NCBI GenBank assembly: GCA_965660145.1 | Contig: CBFHYX010000020.1 | Coordinates: 1 to 64,000, forward strand | Direction: 5' to 3' | Source: JABURQ01 sp029243145 | GTDB lineage: Bacteria > Planctomycetota > Planctomycetia > Planctomycetales > Planctomycetaceae | Length of the DNA stretch: 64,000 nt | Part shown: in pieces, positions 30,101 to 39,700 of the stretch | Position numbering within the stretch: the stretch's first letter is position 1 | Layout: each line of letters begins with the position of its first letter | Translations under genes and position numbers: made by a program | The notes under the pieces: model-generated | What the model saw: only the letters and a program-made list of their open reading frames with translations | What the model was told of the DNA's origin: nothing | The model's database searches: none

Positions 30101-30273
30101 CGATCTTCGTGCGAGCGCTACCGCGAGGCAAACACTCGGTCAGTTATCGCCTGCGGGCCGAGATCCCGGGCAAGTTTAGTGCTCTACCCGCTCAAGCCGA
30201 AGCGATGTACGCCCCGGAATTGCGGGCAAACTCTGACGAGATCAAATTGAGGATCGTCGATGCGGAAGAGTGA
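24109..30273 (+). CDS. Giant alpha-2-macroglobulin-family protein with thioester motif
   Basis: A 2054-residue secreted protein. Start chosen at ATG 24109 because it begins a signal peptide (MSRKLISAFVVSCTVFCSWY); a frame to 24031 would mask it. Residues 30-600 are mostly helical, TPR-like. Macroglobulin domains begin near 640 (FVSDRPIYRPNDNVEYKVWV). The thioester motif GCTEQ, at Cys1510 (YGCTEQTLNRFLP), is intact, followed by the helical toroid (GGWGWFSGWGERSWPHTT). Unusual parts are a segment at 796-839 with eleven tryptophans, and a Met/Pro/Gly-rich linker near 1270. Alpha-2-macroglobulins trap proteases or bind surfaces covalently. No penicillin-binding protein 1C gene, a common partner, is next to it. 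Confidence 0.88.
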   Translation: MSRKLISAFVVSCTVFCSWYLIAEETSSDTRRATAFKHQNEGNFRDAYGIFRKLSLNEATDPKKVGADLREGVQALQRLNRVAEIDPYLTEFVDLHQDNWRALTSAAQAIRSTPHYGTIITQEYERGNQRGGGEWVSSEKRDRAQALIWLNDARKLITKDDETAAAHEVAGLYRQLSSILMDRGYGRNSWKLQLLTDFETLPDYEDNTVYYGRQNVPLGAPVDAEGNPVYYQLPASFTAAKNDGERYRWCLTEIVRITPSAKWQMKTTWANFLEEQFGAQTMSGHRPVVPVSAATDSEEDEQSSGPYAVHTLTDSETSAQLATGIKRFTLPDEFNFIAIYKEIAAEKNTHQSTAMQILARIYTNRRQYPRAAEMWKLVIAKHGPGPNKHRQQALDQIIGHWCQFEGMGVVAEGQAVELPFRYRNGNEVSFTAKKLDVPQLLEDVKDYIKRVSKGITRPDYQRMNIGNIGYRIVQQDEKKYILETIAEWKLKLDPPTEHRDDLIMVNAPLENAGAYLVTGQMKGGNEIRMVVWVSDLAIVKKRIEGGEMVYVSDSGNGKQVEKANVEFFGYKTDRNDATWSTKFQQFARFTDRDGLLIASNEKVHSNHNWLMIARKGDRFAFYGFDRFYDGGRSNNRPTSPKVYFVSDRPIYRPNDNVEYKVWVRTANYDPDFQDPWKNMEVTLEVINPRGEKIVEKQVTLDQFGGYADELKLEDDAMLGAYQVILRKTNQFHGSGSFRVEEYKKPEYEVTVDAPTEPVQLGEVIPAKISARYFFGAPVTNAKVHYKVTRTKHDSRWFPSHSWDWFYEPGYWWFASEYNWYPGWNKWGCLSPIYPWWGWRQDPPEIVMEDDVEIGPDGTVEIKIDSSLAKAVHGDQDHQYSITAEVVDQSRRTIVGQGNVLVAREPFKVFVWPNRGYYNERETAEFRFKAQTLDQKPVAGKGLAKLFRVHYNKSGKPQETEVEQWELDTDAQGEALLKVKLNSAGQYRLSHVVTDSKGNEIEGAYVFLVRGENFNAADFRFNDLELIADKKEYEPGDKVKLLINTNRIGATVLLFERSSNGVASKPVVIKMTGKSAVHTLDISEADRPNVFVEAITVFNGRVHNVAREIIVPPSGKIVNVEVASEQPEYLPGKNSKLKLKFTDEAGEPFIGSTILTVYDKSIEYISGGSNSRDIREFFWKWRRSFSRNFQSSLQMSSYPLYKNQELPMVQLGVFGNIVDRLVADEKEGFATRDSGLGSRMSKLSAMPTSSPMPATSKMMMEADGAGLGDEIADKNAPGSSGGGQVQPTVRKNFADTAYWTTNVTTNEDGTAEVEFPLPDSLTTWKVRTWTMGKGTEVGEGSTEFITSKNLLVRLQAPRFFTQTDEVILSANVHNYLDTAKEVEVRLELEGSQLKPMDDLVRTVTVAADGETRVDWRVKAVDEGEVTIRIKGLTDEESDAMEMSFPVYVHGILKTESYTGVIRQDANSAKIEMVVPAERRPEQSRLEVRYSPTLAGAMVDALPYMVEFPYGCTEQTLNRFLPTVITQNILKRMDLDLKAIQDKRTNLNAQEIGDDGERAKQWKHWNRNPVFNEDEVSKMVDEGVQRLTQMQLTDGGWGWFSGWGERSWPHTTVTVVHGLQVAKENGVAIVPGTLERGVQWLKRYQDRQIELLKTGDLKTEQRKKKPYKTKADNLDAFIYMALVDAGIVDDRMDDYLYRDRIGLALYAKSLYGLALHKQKSAARLEMIIRNIDQFLVQDEENETAYLNDEVSGWWYWYGSSIESNSFYLKLLTRTEPKGVKASRLVKYLLNNRKHSTYWNSTRDTAYAIEALAEYLVASGEDKPDMTIEVWLDGKKRKEVAVTGEDLFTFDNKFVLTGDDIESGPHTLELKRKGKGPLYYNAYLTNFTLEDFITKAGLEVKVERKYYKLTRDDRDGKVVGSSGQVVSQQEERYIKEELVNLAELTSGDLVEVELIIESKNDYEYLIFEDFKAAGFEPVTLTSGYANDSIRSYREFRDEKVAIFVRALPRGKHSVSYRLRAEIPGKFSALPAQAEAMYAPELRANSDEIKLRIVDAEE

Positions 30274-30437
30274 CACATTTCATATGAATTCTTCGTGTTC
30301 ACAGATTTCTAATTGATAGCTATGATCGATGTATGTTTAATCAAAGTGATTCTCCTTGTGAATCACAACTAACGATCCAATTTTGGTATCCGTAATTCAA
30401 TATTCATGAAACGCCCCTGAGTCCCCTAAGGATTAAT

Positions 30438-31232
30438 ATGAAGCGGCAGATACATCAATTCGACAACGGTGTTCTCGTTTTCGATGATCATTTGACGGTG
30501 GGACAAAGAGAAAGATATCTCAAGCACAATCTTCATGAGCCTGTCGAGGAAGAGTTATTTCTCAAGCAAATTCAGAATTTACCAGACGATTCCGTCTATC
30601 TGAACATTGGATGCGCCATCGGATATTACTTGATCTTGGCGTACAAAGAACGACCGGACCTGCGATTCTACGCAGTGGAACCTCTAAAACGACATCGGCA
30701 ATGCTGTCAAGAAAATCTGACTCTCAACGGTATCAATCTCGAAAAAATCACGATGTTCCCTTATGCAGTTTCTGATATCCCCGGAAGCTCATTGTTTCTG
30801 GAAAAAGATTTTGGAAGTCAATTAATACCCGGGCGAGTATCAAAACCGAAGAAGTCGACGGAGACTTCCCTATTGGCTTGGCTGAAGCCTTCACATTTGA
30901 GAGCAAGGTTATTTGGATCGAGTGATAATTCAGGTAATGATATTCCGGTGATCACGGTTGAAACTAAAACACTTGATCAGATCGTTCATCAAATCAGTGA
31001 AACGATTCATTTCCTACAAATGGATATTCAGGGGCTCGAACTGGCGGCTCTTCGAGGTGGAGCAGTAGCAATCGCCGATAGTAATATACAAAAAATACTG
31101 ATTGGAACTCATGGCGGGGCAATTCATCAAGATTGTGAAAAATTACTCCGATCATTCAATTATCACATCAGCTACTCGGAATGTGAAGTTCCAGAGCAAC
31201 CTGATGGCATGTTATTGGCGAGTCTCGAATGA
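30438..31232 (+). CDS. FkbM-family methyltransferase
   Basis: A 264-residue SAM-dependent methyltransferase of the FkbM type, usually O-methylating sugars or polyketides. Motif I is YLNIGCAIGYYLILAYK, followed by FYAVEPLKRHRQCCQENLTLNG. The typical late block DQIVHQISETIHFLQMDIQG-LELAALRG is present. A GATT-rich, slightly more AT-rich composition than its neighbours suggests it may be a later arrival. It stands alone. Confidence 0.8.
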   Translation: MKRQIHQFDNGVLVFDDHLTVGQRERYLKHNLHEPVEEELFLKQIQNLPDDSVYLNIGCAIGYYLILAYKERPDLRFYAVEPLKRHRQCCQENLTLNGINLEKITMFPYAVSDIPGSSLFLEKDFGSQLIPGRVSKPKKSTETSLLAWLKPSHLRARLFGSSDNSGNDIPVITVETKTLDQIVHQISETIHFLQMDIQGLELAALRGGAVAIADSNIQKILIGTHGGAIHQDCEKLLRSFNYHISYSECEVPEQPDGMLLASLE

Positions 31233-31538
31233 TAGATAGAAGTCAGTACCAATCGTAGTATGGAAAACAGCCACCCAACGAAATATCGATCAGGCTAAAA
31301 CGTCTCTGTCGGTCCTGTTTCACAAACAGCCGAGAGTTCAAGAGTATGAGATCATTTTTACGACGCAAAGTCGCAAAGGGACAAAAGAAACGTAAAGGGT
31401 AAAAGAGATCATAGACGCCGACGGAAGTCGGCAGGGGAATGAGTTTAAATCGCGGAGTCGCTAAGGACGCGGACAACATACAGTATGTGTACCTGGGGAC
31501 GAACGCGGTGAGCCCTCCTCTTCAATAAATTCTGAAGA
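31233..31538. repeat. Intergenic with orphan GCAAAG word repeat
   Basis: No gene. A copy of the GACGCAAAG-N-CGCAAAG word repeat lies at about 31354-31400, the same unit that bounds the GxxExxY cassette at 52612-53112. It continues as GGGACAAAAGAAACGTAAAG. A further word-like run (CGCGGAGTCGCTAAGGACG) follows near 31451-31471. No GxxExxY gene or second inverted copy is seen here, so this is a solo copy. Confidence 0.6.
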
Positions 31539-31979
31539 TTACTCTAAAGCGTATTTCGTCTTCCAGCTATCGGGAATGGCGATTCCTAAGCCGTAAAGAT
31601 AGCGAATCAGCTGTCCGTGGTGTGCCGTTTCATGTTCCAGCAGGTCGATCATCAATCGATTCTGGACATCGGTGAAATTCTCAGTTTTCTGCAAAGCTTC
31701 CGAGAGACCATCAGCAGAACTTCGCAGCGCATCGGCAACTAACTCTTTTTTTGTCGTTGAGTTTAGCGAGCAACTGAAGCCCGACCATTCGTTGGCCCGA
31801 ATTGCATTGGTGTAACTCTCCCTGGCTCCCACAACACACCACAATTGCGAACCCATAGTGTTTGAAGGAAGGCTCGGCAGTTTGGAATCCAAACTTTCTT
31901 CGCCGAGAGAGTCCACCAGATCACGATAGAGGAGAATGGATCGCTCGAAACTCTCTTGGATGATTAACGTTAAAGGCAT
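31539..31979 (-). CDS. DinB-like protein
   Basis: A 146-residue four-helix protein of the DinB/YfiT-like superfamily (metal-dependent, thiol-handling or unknown reactions). The C-terminal helix has HETAHHGQLIRYLYGLG, where the two histidines are typical metal ligands, and the frame ends with PDSWKTKYAL, as in many DinB_2 proteins. Its substrate is unknown. Confidence 0.7.
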   Translation of the reverse strand: MPLTLIIQESFERSILLYRDLVDSLGEESLDSKLPSLPSNTMGSQLWCVVGARESYTNAIRANEWSGFSCSLNSTTKKELVADALRSSADGLSEALQKTENFTDVQNRLMIDLLEHETAHHGQLIRYLYGLGIAIPDSWKTKYALE

Positions 31980-32038
31980 TGTTGCTCAGTCAAGTTAAAG
32001 CCATATATGAAATCATCAGACCCAAAACAAGATAACGG

Positions 32039-32529
32039 TTAGAAATACATCGCATTATAAAGTTTCAGGTGAGAAACGCTGTCAAACCAAAGCGTGACCA
32101 CAGCGTCAATGCCCGCGCAAACCAACAACGCAACAATCAGAGTTCGTTGTTGTGGCAATCTTGGAACTGCCCAAAGAAGTGCGATGATAAACAGCGCGGG
32201 AAGAGTGACCATGATAGCCATCGCCCAGCTATGCGTGGCGCCGTAATCTGGAGAGGCCGAACATACGAGTGCGAATTCATCGCTGACATCATAGGCGTGT
32301 GGATGGCCGATTTCAGAAATGACTTCGGCAATTGAATGAGGGCAAGTAAGGGTATTTCACCGAGCCAGATCCGATTAACAATCGGCAACGTCAACGCGCT
32401 GAGCAAGTAGTAAGTTGCTGCGCAGGTCACAAACCTTCTGGGCCAGAATTTCGCGGCAGAATTTTCATGGGCGGAAGCATTCGCTCTGCCGGTTGAATCG
32501 TAAGTGGTAGAATGATGAGGAGCATTCAT
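32039..32529 (-). pseudogene. Small membrane protein gene, frameshifted
   Basis: From ATG 32529 the reverse strand encodes a hydrophilic start and a membrane helix (CAATYYLLSALTLPIVNRIW). Hydrophobic coding character then moves to another frame, which reads IAEVISEIGHPHAYDVSDEF and two more helices (AIMVTLPALFIIALLWAVPR, TLIVALLVCAGIDAVVTLWF), ending at 32039. The switch lies roughly between 32310 and 32390. The joined product would be about 163 residues with at least three membrane helices. The family was not recognised. Confidence 0.5.
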
Positions 32530-32620
32530 TGGCGACTTCTCTTCCTACTTAAGAGATCACCTTCAAGATATCACATTTCCCCCGCAGCTCGCACACATTT
32601 TTCTCACACTTCTTATTTTC

Positions 32621-32638
32621 GGCAGACAGGCCCCTGCC
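32621..32638. repeat. REP-like hairpin element, copy 1
   Basis: GGCAGACAGGCCCCTGCC can fold through GGCAG/CTGCC. A near copy, GGTAGGAAGGCCCCTGCC, lies at 33271-33288 on the other side of the hypothetical gene. Confidence 0.45.
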
Positions 32639-32647
32639 CTACGAACT

Positions 32648-33118
32648 TTATTGACCGAGCAGTTCTTCTCTCGCGATTGATATAGCGGGAAGCTCTGAAT
32701 GCGCAGGATAACTTTCGCACAGGCATTGAAGGTTATAAAGTGCTTGACGTTCCGCGTTGTCTTTGATCATAAATTCATCTGTTTCCGAGAATCGCCGAAG
32801 CATGCAATCAAGCATTACAAACTCCGAAGCGGTCATCCGCAGACTGATGTATGAGTGATTATGTGGTTGAAGAGGACTGTCAATTGAAAGTCGCAGAGCA
32901 TCGGCCCAACTCAGAAGTGTGTCGCTTGATGCTTGGTCTCCCCACACCGCCGTCGAATAATGCCTTAATCTCATAACACAGCGACGTATTTCCTCTAGAA
33001 ATGGGTCGGAATAGTGAGTTGCGACGTACTCCGACCATTCGGTGCTCTGGTCTCTTCCATTTGCAAGACGCGTTAGAAATTCTGCAAACTGTAATCTTGC
33101 GTCATTGTCTTGACTCAT
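32648..33118 (-). CDS. Hypothetical protein
   Basis: A 156-residue soluble, mainly helical and acidic protein with no signal peptide and no recognised motif. It is rich in Arg, Glu and Leu, with an ordered start (LQFAEFLTRLANGRDQSTEW) that could be a small helical fold. It lies between two copies of a GGCCCCTGCC repeat and has no operon partner. Confidence 0.5.
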   Translation of the reverse strand: MSQDNDARLQFAEFLTRLANGRDQSTEWSEYVATHYSDPFLEEIRRCVMRLRHYSTAVWGDQASSDTLLSWADALRLSIDSPLQPHNHSYISLRMTASEFVMLDCMLRRFSETDEFMIKDNAERQALYNLQCLCESYPAHSELPAISIAREELLGQ

Positions 33119-33270
33119 GCCGAACCTTTAATTGATTCAGGAAATTATCGAGCACTACTTTCATCTGGGGCCGTGCGAGAGAGCAGGCACATGCAAGCGA
33201 ATTTGCAAAGCTGCTCTCACTTCATCACAAATGTCAACACGCCCCAGCCACCTTGCAAAGACTTAAAATC

Positions 33271-33288
33271 GGTAGGAAGGCCCCTGCC
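33271..33288. repeat. REP-like hairpin element, copy 2
   Basis: GGTAGGAAGGCCCCTGCC, sharing AGGCCCCTGCCC and the outer pairing with the copy at 32621-32638. The pair flanks one gene in the same orientation. Confidence 0.45.
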
Positions 33289-33322
33289 CGACGGAGCAGA
33301 AAACCCTCACCCCTAGATTGAA

Positions 33323-33538
33323 TTACCTCTTGCTTTTCTTTTTAGTCGCTTTTTTCTTAGCGACCTTCTTCTTTGCTGTTTTCTTTTTGGTTGCCTTCTT
33401 CTTCACAGACTTCTTTTTGGCGGCCTTTTTCTTTTTGCCCTTCTTGCCTTTGGACTTCTCACCTTCATCGCCGAAGACTTTGTCGTAGTTTTCCCAGAAT
33501 AATGGGGTTGTTCCTGTGCGTACAATAGGGCCACTCAT
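33323..33538 (-). CDS. Small protein with lysine-rich histone H1-like tail
   Basis: A 71-residue protein. The first 25 or so residues (MSGPIVRTGTTPLFWENYDK) look like a conserved planctomycete motif; after that come tandem KKK-x-x-KK units (KKKATKKKTAKKK), as in bacterial histone H1-like proteins. The tail would bind DNA or RNA; the head is of unknown function. It has an AGGAG-type site before ATG 33538 and is divergent from uvrA. Confidence 0.7.
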   Translation of the reverse strand: MSGPIVRTGTTPLFWENYDKVFGDEGEKSKGKKGKKKKAAKKKSVKKKATKKKTAKKKVAKKKATKKKSKR

Positions 33539-33774
33539 CGTTAATCACTCCTGGTGATGGCTGCGTTTTGTTTTTGTGTCTTGAATATCGAGAACGCATT
33601 TTCGCATCCTGACAGTCAGTGTCAATGCAGTGGCAAAATCACGGAAAATGGGGGATCGCCAATGGAATCCATCTCTCTCGTGAGTGTTCAGTTGCTACCT
33701 GCTTTACCCCACTCCTATAATCAGACCTTTGCTACAGAACAAGAACTCTCTCCCATCCCGAAATCGCACCAGGC

Positions 33775-36700
33775 ATGACTCTCTCCGACATTACGATTCG
33801 CGGCGCGCGTGAGCACAATCTCCAAAACGTCGACTTGGTGATCCCCCGCAACAAGCTGGTCGTAATGACGGGCGTTTCTGGCTCGGGGAAAAGTTCGCTC
33901 GCGTTTGACACCCTGTATGCCGAGGGGCAACGCCGATATGTCGAATCCCTCTCAGCCTACGCGCGACAATTTTTGGGCCAGATGCCCAAACCGAATGTGG
34001 ATTTGATTCAAGGACTCGCACCGTCAATCTCCATTCAACAGAAAACGAGCGGACGTAATCCGCGAAGTACCGTTGGCACGATCACCGAGATTTACGATTA
34101 TCTGCGCGTGTTGTTCGCACGAGTGGGGCAAGGTCACTGCACTGAATGCGACCGCCCAATTACCGCGCAATCGTCAGAGACAATACTTGAATCGTTGCAA
34201 CAAATACCCGAAGGAACGAAGTATCTGGTCCTGGCTCCTCTGATTCAGCAACAGAAGGGGGAATACAAAGACCTGTTTGAAGATTTGCTCAAACAGGGAT
34301 TTCTTCGTGCCCGCGTGAATGGCGAAGTCGCTCAATTGACCGACGACCTGCAACTCGGTCGGCACATGAAACACACGATTGAAGTCGTCATTGATCGATT
34401 GGTTGCCGGGAACGTGACGCGCACGCGACTGGCCGAAACCATCGAGACGGCACTGAAACAATCACAAGGAGCGTTGCTTGTCGCCGTCCAAAAAGAGGAT
34501 AGCAAATTCGACGACCGGCTTTACAGTTCCAAGTATGCCTGCACACATTGCGGCATCAGTTACGAGCCCCCATCACCGCAACTCTTCAGTTTCAATAGTC
34601 CCGTCGGGATGTGCCAAGAGTGCAACGGCTTGGGGATGCGACACGAGTTATTGCTGGACAAGCTGATTCCCGATTCTTCCAAAACCTTATGGTCGGGTGC
34701 GATTGATCTGTTGGGGCCGATCAGCAAAATCGGTCGTTGGAAAAAGCATCTCTACAAAGGAATCGCACGGGCCATCGAAGAGGATTTGGAACTCGAGAAA
34801 GACACTCTCCTTAAAACCGAATGGAGTGAACTCCCTGAAGAAGCCCGCCAACTGTTTCTCTACGGAACGGGAGACCGCAATATCACCTACGAATGGGGAC
34901 ATTCGGGCGGTACTTGGAAGCATGGAGGAACTTTCGAGGGGATTGTTGAAGAATTGCTGGAAAGTTATCGCAGCACCCGCAACCCAATGCGACGGCGACA
35001 GATCGAAAAGTATCTCGACTTCCGCGATTGTACCGCGTGTGCCGGGGAACGCCTGAACTCGCAAGCGCGCAGTGTGCGACTCTCCACGTCCAAAGCCTCC
35101 TTCGCTCGCAAGAAAGCAGATCGCTCGCTGTCTCTGGGAGATGTCTGCCATCTCAGTCTCGATAAAGCGCATGGCTTTTTCGAAGGTCTCGTCCTCGATG
35201 ACATGCAGCAAATCATTGCCGAAGAAGCAATCAAGGAGATTCGCGGACGGCTCGAATTCCTGCTGCGTTGCGGCCTCAATTATCTCACGCTCGACCGTAA
35301 AGCACCCACACTTTCAGGAGGAGAGAGTCAACGGATTCGGTTGGCCAGCCAAATCGGATGCGGACTCGTCGGCGTGATTTACATCCTCGACGAACCGTCC
35401 ATTGGACTGCATCCTCGCGATAACACAATGCTGCTGGACAGTCTCTGTGAACTCCGCGATCAAGGGAACACAGTCATTGTTGTCGAGCATGATGAAGAGA
35501 CGATGCGAGCCGCCGACCAGATCATCGACTTTGGACCCGGACCGGGAGTTCGTGGGGGTGAAGTGGTCGCGCAAGGCTCATTGACGCAAGTGATGAAAAC
35601 GAAGAAAAGCGTCACGGGCGCGTATCTGTCAGGAAAACGCACGATTGAAGTTCCCAAAGAACGGCGGGAAGGGAACGGTCATGTCATCAAGATGACCGGC
35701 GCGCGTCACAACAATTTGAAAGATGTTGACGTGGAAATCCCGCTCGGCAAATTTGTTTGCGTGACGGGCGTCAGCGGGTCAGGGAAAAGTTCACTCCTCA
35801 ACGATATTCTCTGGCAAGCCGTCAATCGCGACATCAATGGCGGCAAGGGGATGCCCGGCGATCATGACAAAATTGAAGGGTTCAAACATATCGACAAAGC
35901 GATCGACATTGATCAATCTCCCATCGGACGCACACCCCGCTCAAACCCCGCCACCTACGTCAAACTGTTTGATGAAATCCGCACGCTTTATACCAAATTG
36001 CCCGAATCAAAACTGCGCGGCTACAAACCCGGCCGATTCAGCTTCAATGTCGCTTCTGGTCGCTGCGAAGCATGCGAAGGACATGGCTCGAACAAACTGG
36101 AGATGGATTTTCTCGCCGACATTTGGGTGACATGCCCGGTCTGTGAAGGCAAACGGTTCCATCACGAAACGCTGGAAGTGAAATACAAAGGGAAGAGCAT
36201 CGCCGATGTGCTCAATATGGATATTCAAGAAGCATTGGAGCATTTCGAAAATCATCCCAAAATTCATCGATTATTACAGACACTACATGATGTTGGTCTC
36301 GACTATCTAAAACTTGGCCAACCTTCGCCGACACTCTCGGGCGGTGAAGCCCAACGGATCAAACTGGCACGAGAACTGGGTAAACGCAGTACGGGTCAGA
36401 CTCTTTATCTGCTCGACGAGCCGACGACCGGTCTGCACTTTGCCGATGTCGAAAAATTACTCGAAGTGCTTCATGGGTTTGTCGACGCGGGGAATACGGT
36501 GCTTGTTGTCGAACATAATTCTGATGTCATCAAGACAGCAGATTGGGTGATCGATCTTGGTCCCGAAGGGGGCGAAGGTGGAGGTTCCATTATTGCAGAG
36601 GGGCCACCCGAGAAAATTGCCAAGACGAAAAAGTCTCATACCGGAGCAGCTTTGTTACCGTTTATCCCGGCATTGGCCACCAAAGCCAAATCGAAACGCC

Positions 36701-39700
36701 TCTCGGCACCGACCGATTCCCCGGTCATGAAACAACTGGCACGCCGCACGCCGGTCAAAGAGTTCAAGAACATCGAGGTGACCGGTGCTCGACAACACAA
36801 TCTGCAGAATCTCGACGTCAATATTCCTCGTGAACAAATGAGTGTCTTCTGTGGCCCCTCCGGGAGCGGCAAGACATCACTCGCCATGGACACAATCTAC
36901 GCCGAGGGGCAAAGGCGGTATGTGGAATCGTTGTCCTCATACGCTCGACAGTTTCTCGGCCGGATGCCCAAACCGCGGGTCGAACATATCCAGGGACTCT
37001 CTCCCGCGATTGCCATCGAACAGAAAAACACGGGATCGACTCCCCGTGCAACCGTCGGGACGATCACCGAGATTTACGATCATCTGCGCGTACTTTTTGC
37101 ACGCTTGGGAGATCAATATTGTCCCGATTGCCATATCCCGGTGGAATCTCAAACGACCGATCAAGTGATTGACCGGCTCATGGAATTCGACACGGGTACA
37201 AAAATCATTCTGCTGGCACCACAAGAAGTGGCCATCAATCGTACCTTTCAATCGGTCTGGGAGAACTTGCAAGCGGAAGGGTTTACCCGCGTCCGCGTCG
37301 ACGGGGAGATTCATCGACTCGAAGATGTTCCTGAAATGGATCATAAACGGTATCACGAAGTAGCCGTCGTTGTGGACCGAGTGACCGTTGATCCCAAAAA
37401 ACGGGGACGGCTCGCTGACTCGGTCGAAACGGCACTCGATCATGGTCGAGGCTTCATGATTGCCTTGGTTGAGAATGACGACGACAGCGTCGCAGAACGC
37501 CCCTTTTCACTCGCACGGTTCTGTCACTCGTGCGAACGAAGTTTCGAAGAGCATTCGCCGCATCACTTTTCGTTCAACAGCTCTCTCGGTTGGTGTCCGG
37601 CGTGTGAAGGGCTCGGGACCGAATCGGGATCAACACTCATCGAACAATTGATTGACCTAGATAAAACCGTAGCGGACGGTGCGATTCTCGCTTGGCCAAC
37701 CTTCGAAGAGAACCCCGCCTTCGCGGAAATCATGCAAGCTGTCTGCGATCATTACGAAATTCCTACCGATGAATACGTCGACTATCTCGAATCGAAACAG
37801 CGTCGAATTCTGCTCTTTGGTGGAGACGCCGATGAATGGATTCCCCTCGACAAAACAGGACGACAGAAAATTCGGTTCAAAGGACTCATGTCGGCTCTCG
37901 AAGAAGCGTCGCAACTTTCTTATACCTACCGTCGTAAGTTACAGGGACAATTAAGCCAGGGGCAATGCTCGGTTTGTCGCGGGAGTCGCTTGCAGGATGA
38001 AGCGGCCGCTGTGCAATTACATGGACAAACCATCGACGATGTCTGTCGCAAGCCACTCAATGAAACGATTGAATTTTTTGATTCGATTGTGCTCTCGAAA
38101 CGCGAAAAACAGATTGCCGGTGATCTACTCTCTGAAGCCAGAAACCGCCTCTCGTTCCTCATTGATGTCGGTCTCGATTATCTCAATCTTGGTCGATCAT
38201 TGCCGACACTCTCGGGCGGCGAGGCTCAACGCATCCGCTTGGCAGGTCAATTGGGACGAGCCCTCACGGGCGTTCTGTATGTTCTCGACGAACCGACCAT
38301 CGGTCTTCATCCACGCGATAACCGCCGCTTATTGGAAGCTCTGAAGAAACTCCGCGACCTCGGCAATACTCTTGTCTTAGTCGAACATGATCGCGAAGTG
38401 CTCGAAGCCTCTGACCGCCTCTATGACTTCGGACCGGGAGCCGGTCGTCTGGGAGGAACCATTGTCGGCGAAGGGACTCACAAAGGACTACAGCGATCAA
38501 AAACGTCTCTAACAGGGCGTTACCTCGCGAACAAAGAAGAGATCCCCATTCCCGAGTCCCGTCGAACATCGGGGGTCAAAAGTGATCAGCCACCGGGAGG
38601 AGGTTGGCTGGAACTCTTGGGTGTTAGGCATCGTAACCTGCGTGACGTCGATTTACAGATCCCGTTAGGAACCATGACCTGCGTGACGGGAGTATCGGGA
38701 TCGGGCAAAAGCTCCCTCATCGAGGAAACTCTCGCACGAGCCGTCAATCGTCATTTCTCCAAATCGGGAGATGAACCCGGCGAACATGCCGACCTATTGG
38801 GTGTCCAAAATCTGAATAAACTGGTCGTCGTCGATCAGAAGCCACTTGGATCGACGCCCGCCTCAAACCCGGCCACCTATACCGGCGTGTTCGATTATAT
38901 CCGCGATTTGTTCACTCGACTGCCGGAAGCGAAAGTTCGCGGTTATCGTCCGGGAAGGTTCAGTTTCAATCGAGCCGGTGGTCGTTGCGACGATTGTGAA
39001 GGCAACGGCCAGATTTGCGTCGAGATGCACTTCCTCCCCGATGTCTGGGTCGAATGTGAGACCTGCAAAGGTCGACGTTTCAATCAGGAAACGCTGGATG
39101 TGAAGTTCCGCGGTAAATCGATTGCCGATGTGTTGGAAATGTCGATTGGAGAAGCGAACGAACTGTTCAATAATGTTCCCAAAATCCGACAGTACCTAGC
39201 GACATTATGTGCCATCGGTCTCGATTACCTGACGTTGGGACAGTCGGCCCCGACCTTGTCGGGAGGCGAAGCGCAGCGTGTCAAACTGGCCGCAGAACTT
39301 GCCCGACCTCAGACCGGCAAGACACTTTATCTGCTGGATGAACCGACGACGGGACTCCATTTTGATGACATTCGTAAATTGCTCAAGGTTCTCGGCTCGC
39401 TGGTGGAGGCTGGGAACTCGGTCGTCGTCATCGAACACAATCTCGATGTTATTAAATGTGCAGACTGGATTGTCGATGTCGGTCCCGAAGCGGGAGACGG
39501 CGGTGGTTGGATTGTGGCGGCGGGAACACCCGAACAAATCACGGGACTCGAAAAACTGCCCGGCGATAAAGACGAGCCGTACTGTTTTACGACCGATCAT
39601 CCGAGTTGGACCGCAGACATTTTGAAACCGGTCCTCAAACAAGGGAAACGGGCCCAGGCTGAAATTTTCAATGTCGATGACGTAGCGGCGAAAAAAGCAG

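Noticed and set aside
31243..31479. Reverse-strand frame of 78 codons
   Set aside because: It is a by-product of the GCAAAG word repeat (reads like FCPFATLRRK), has no ribosome site and no homology.
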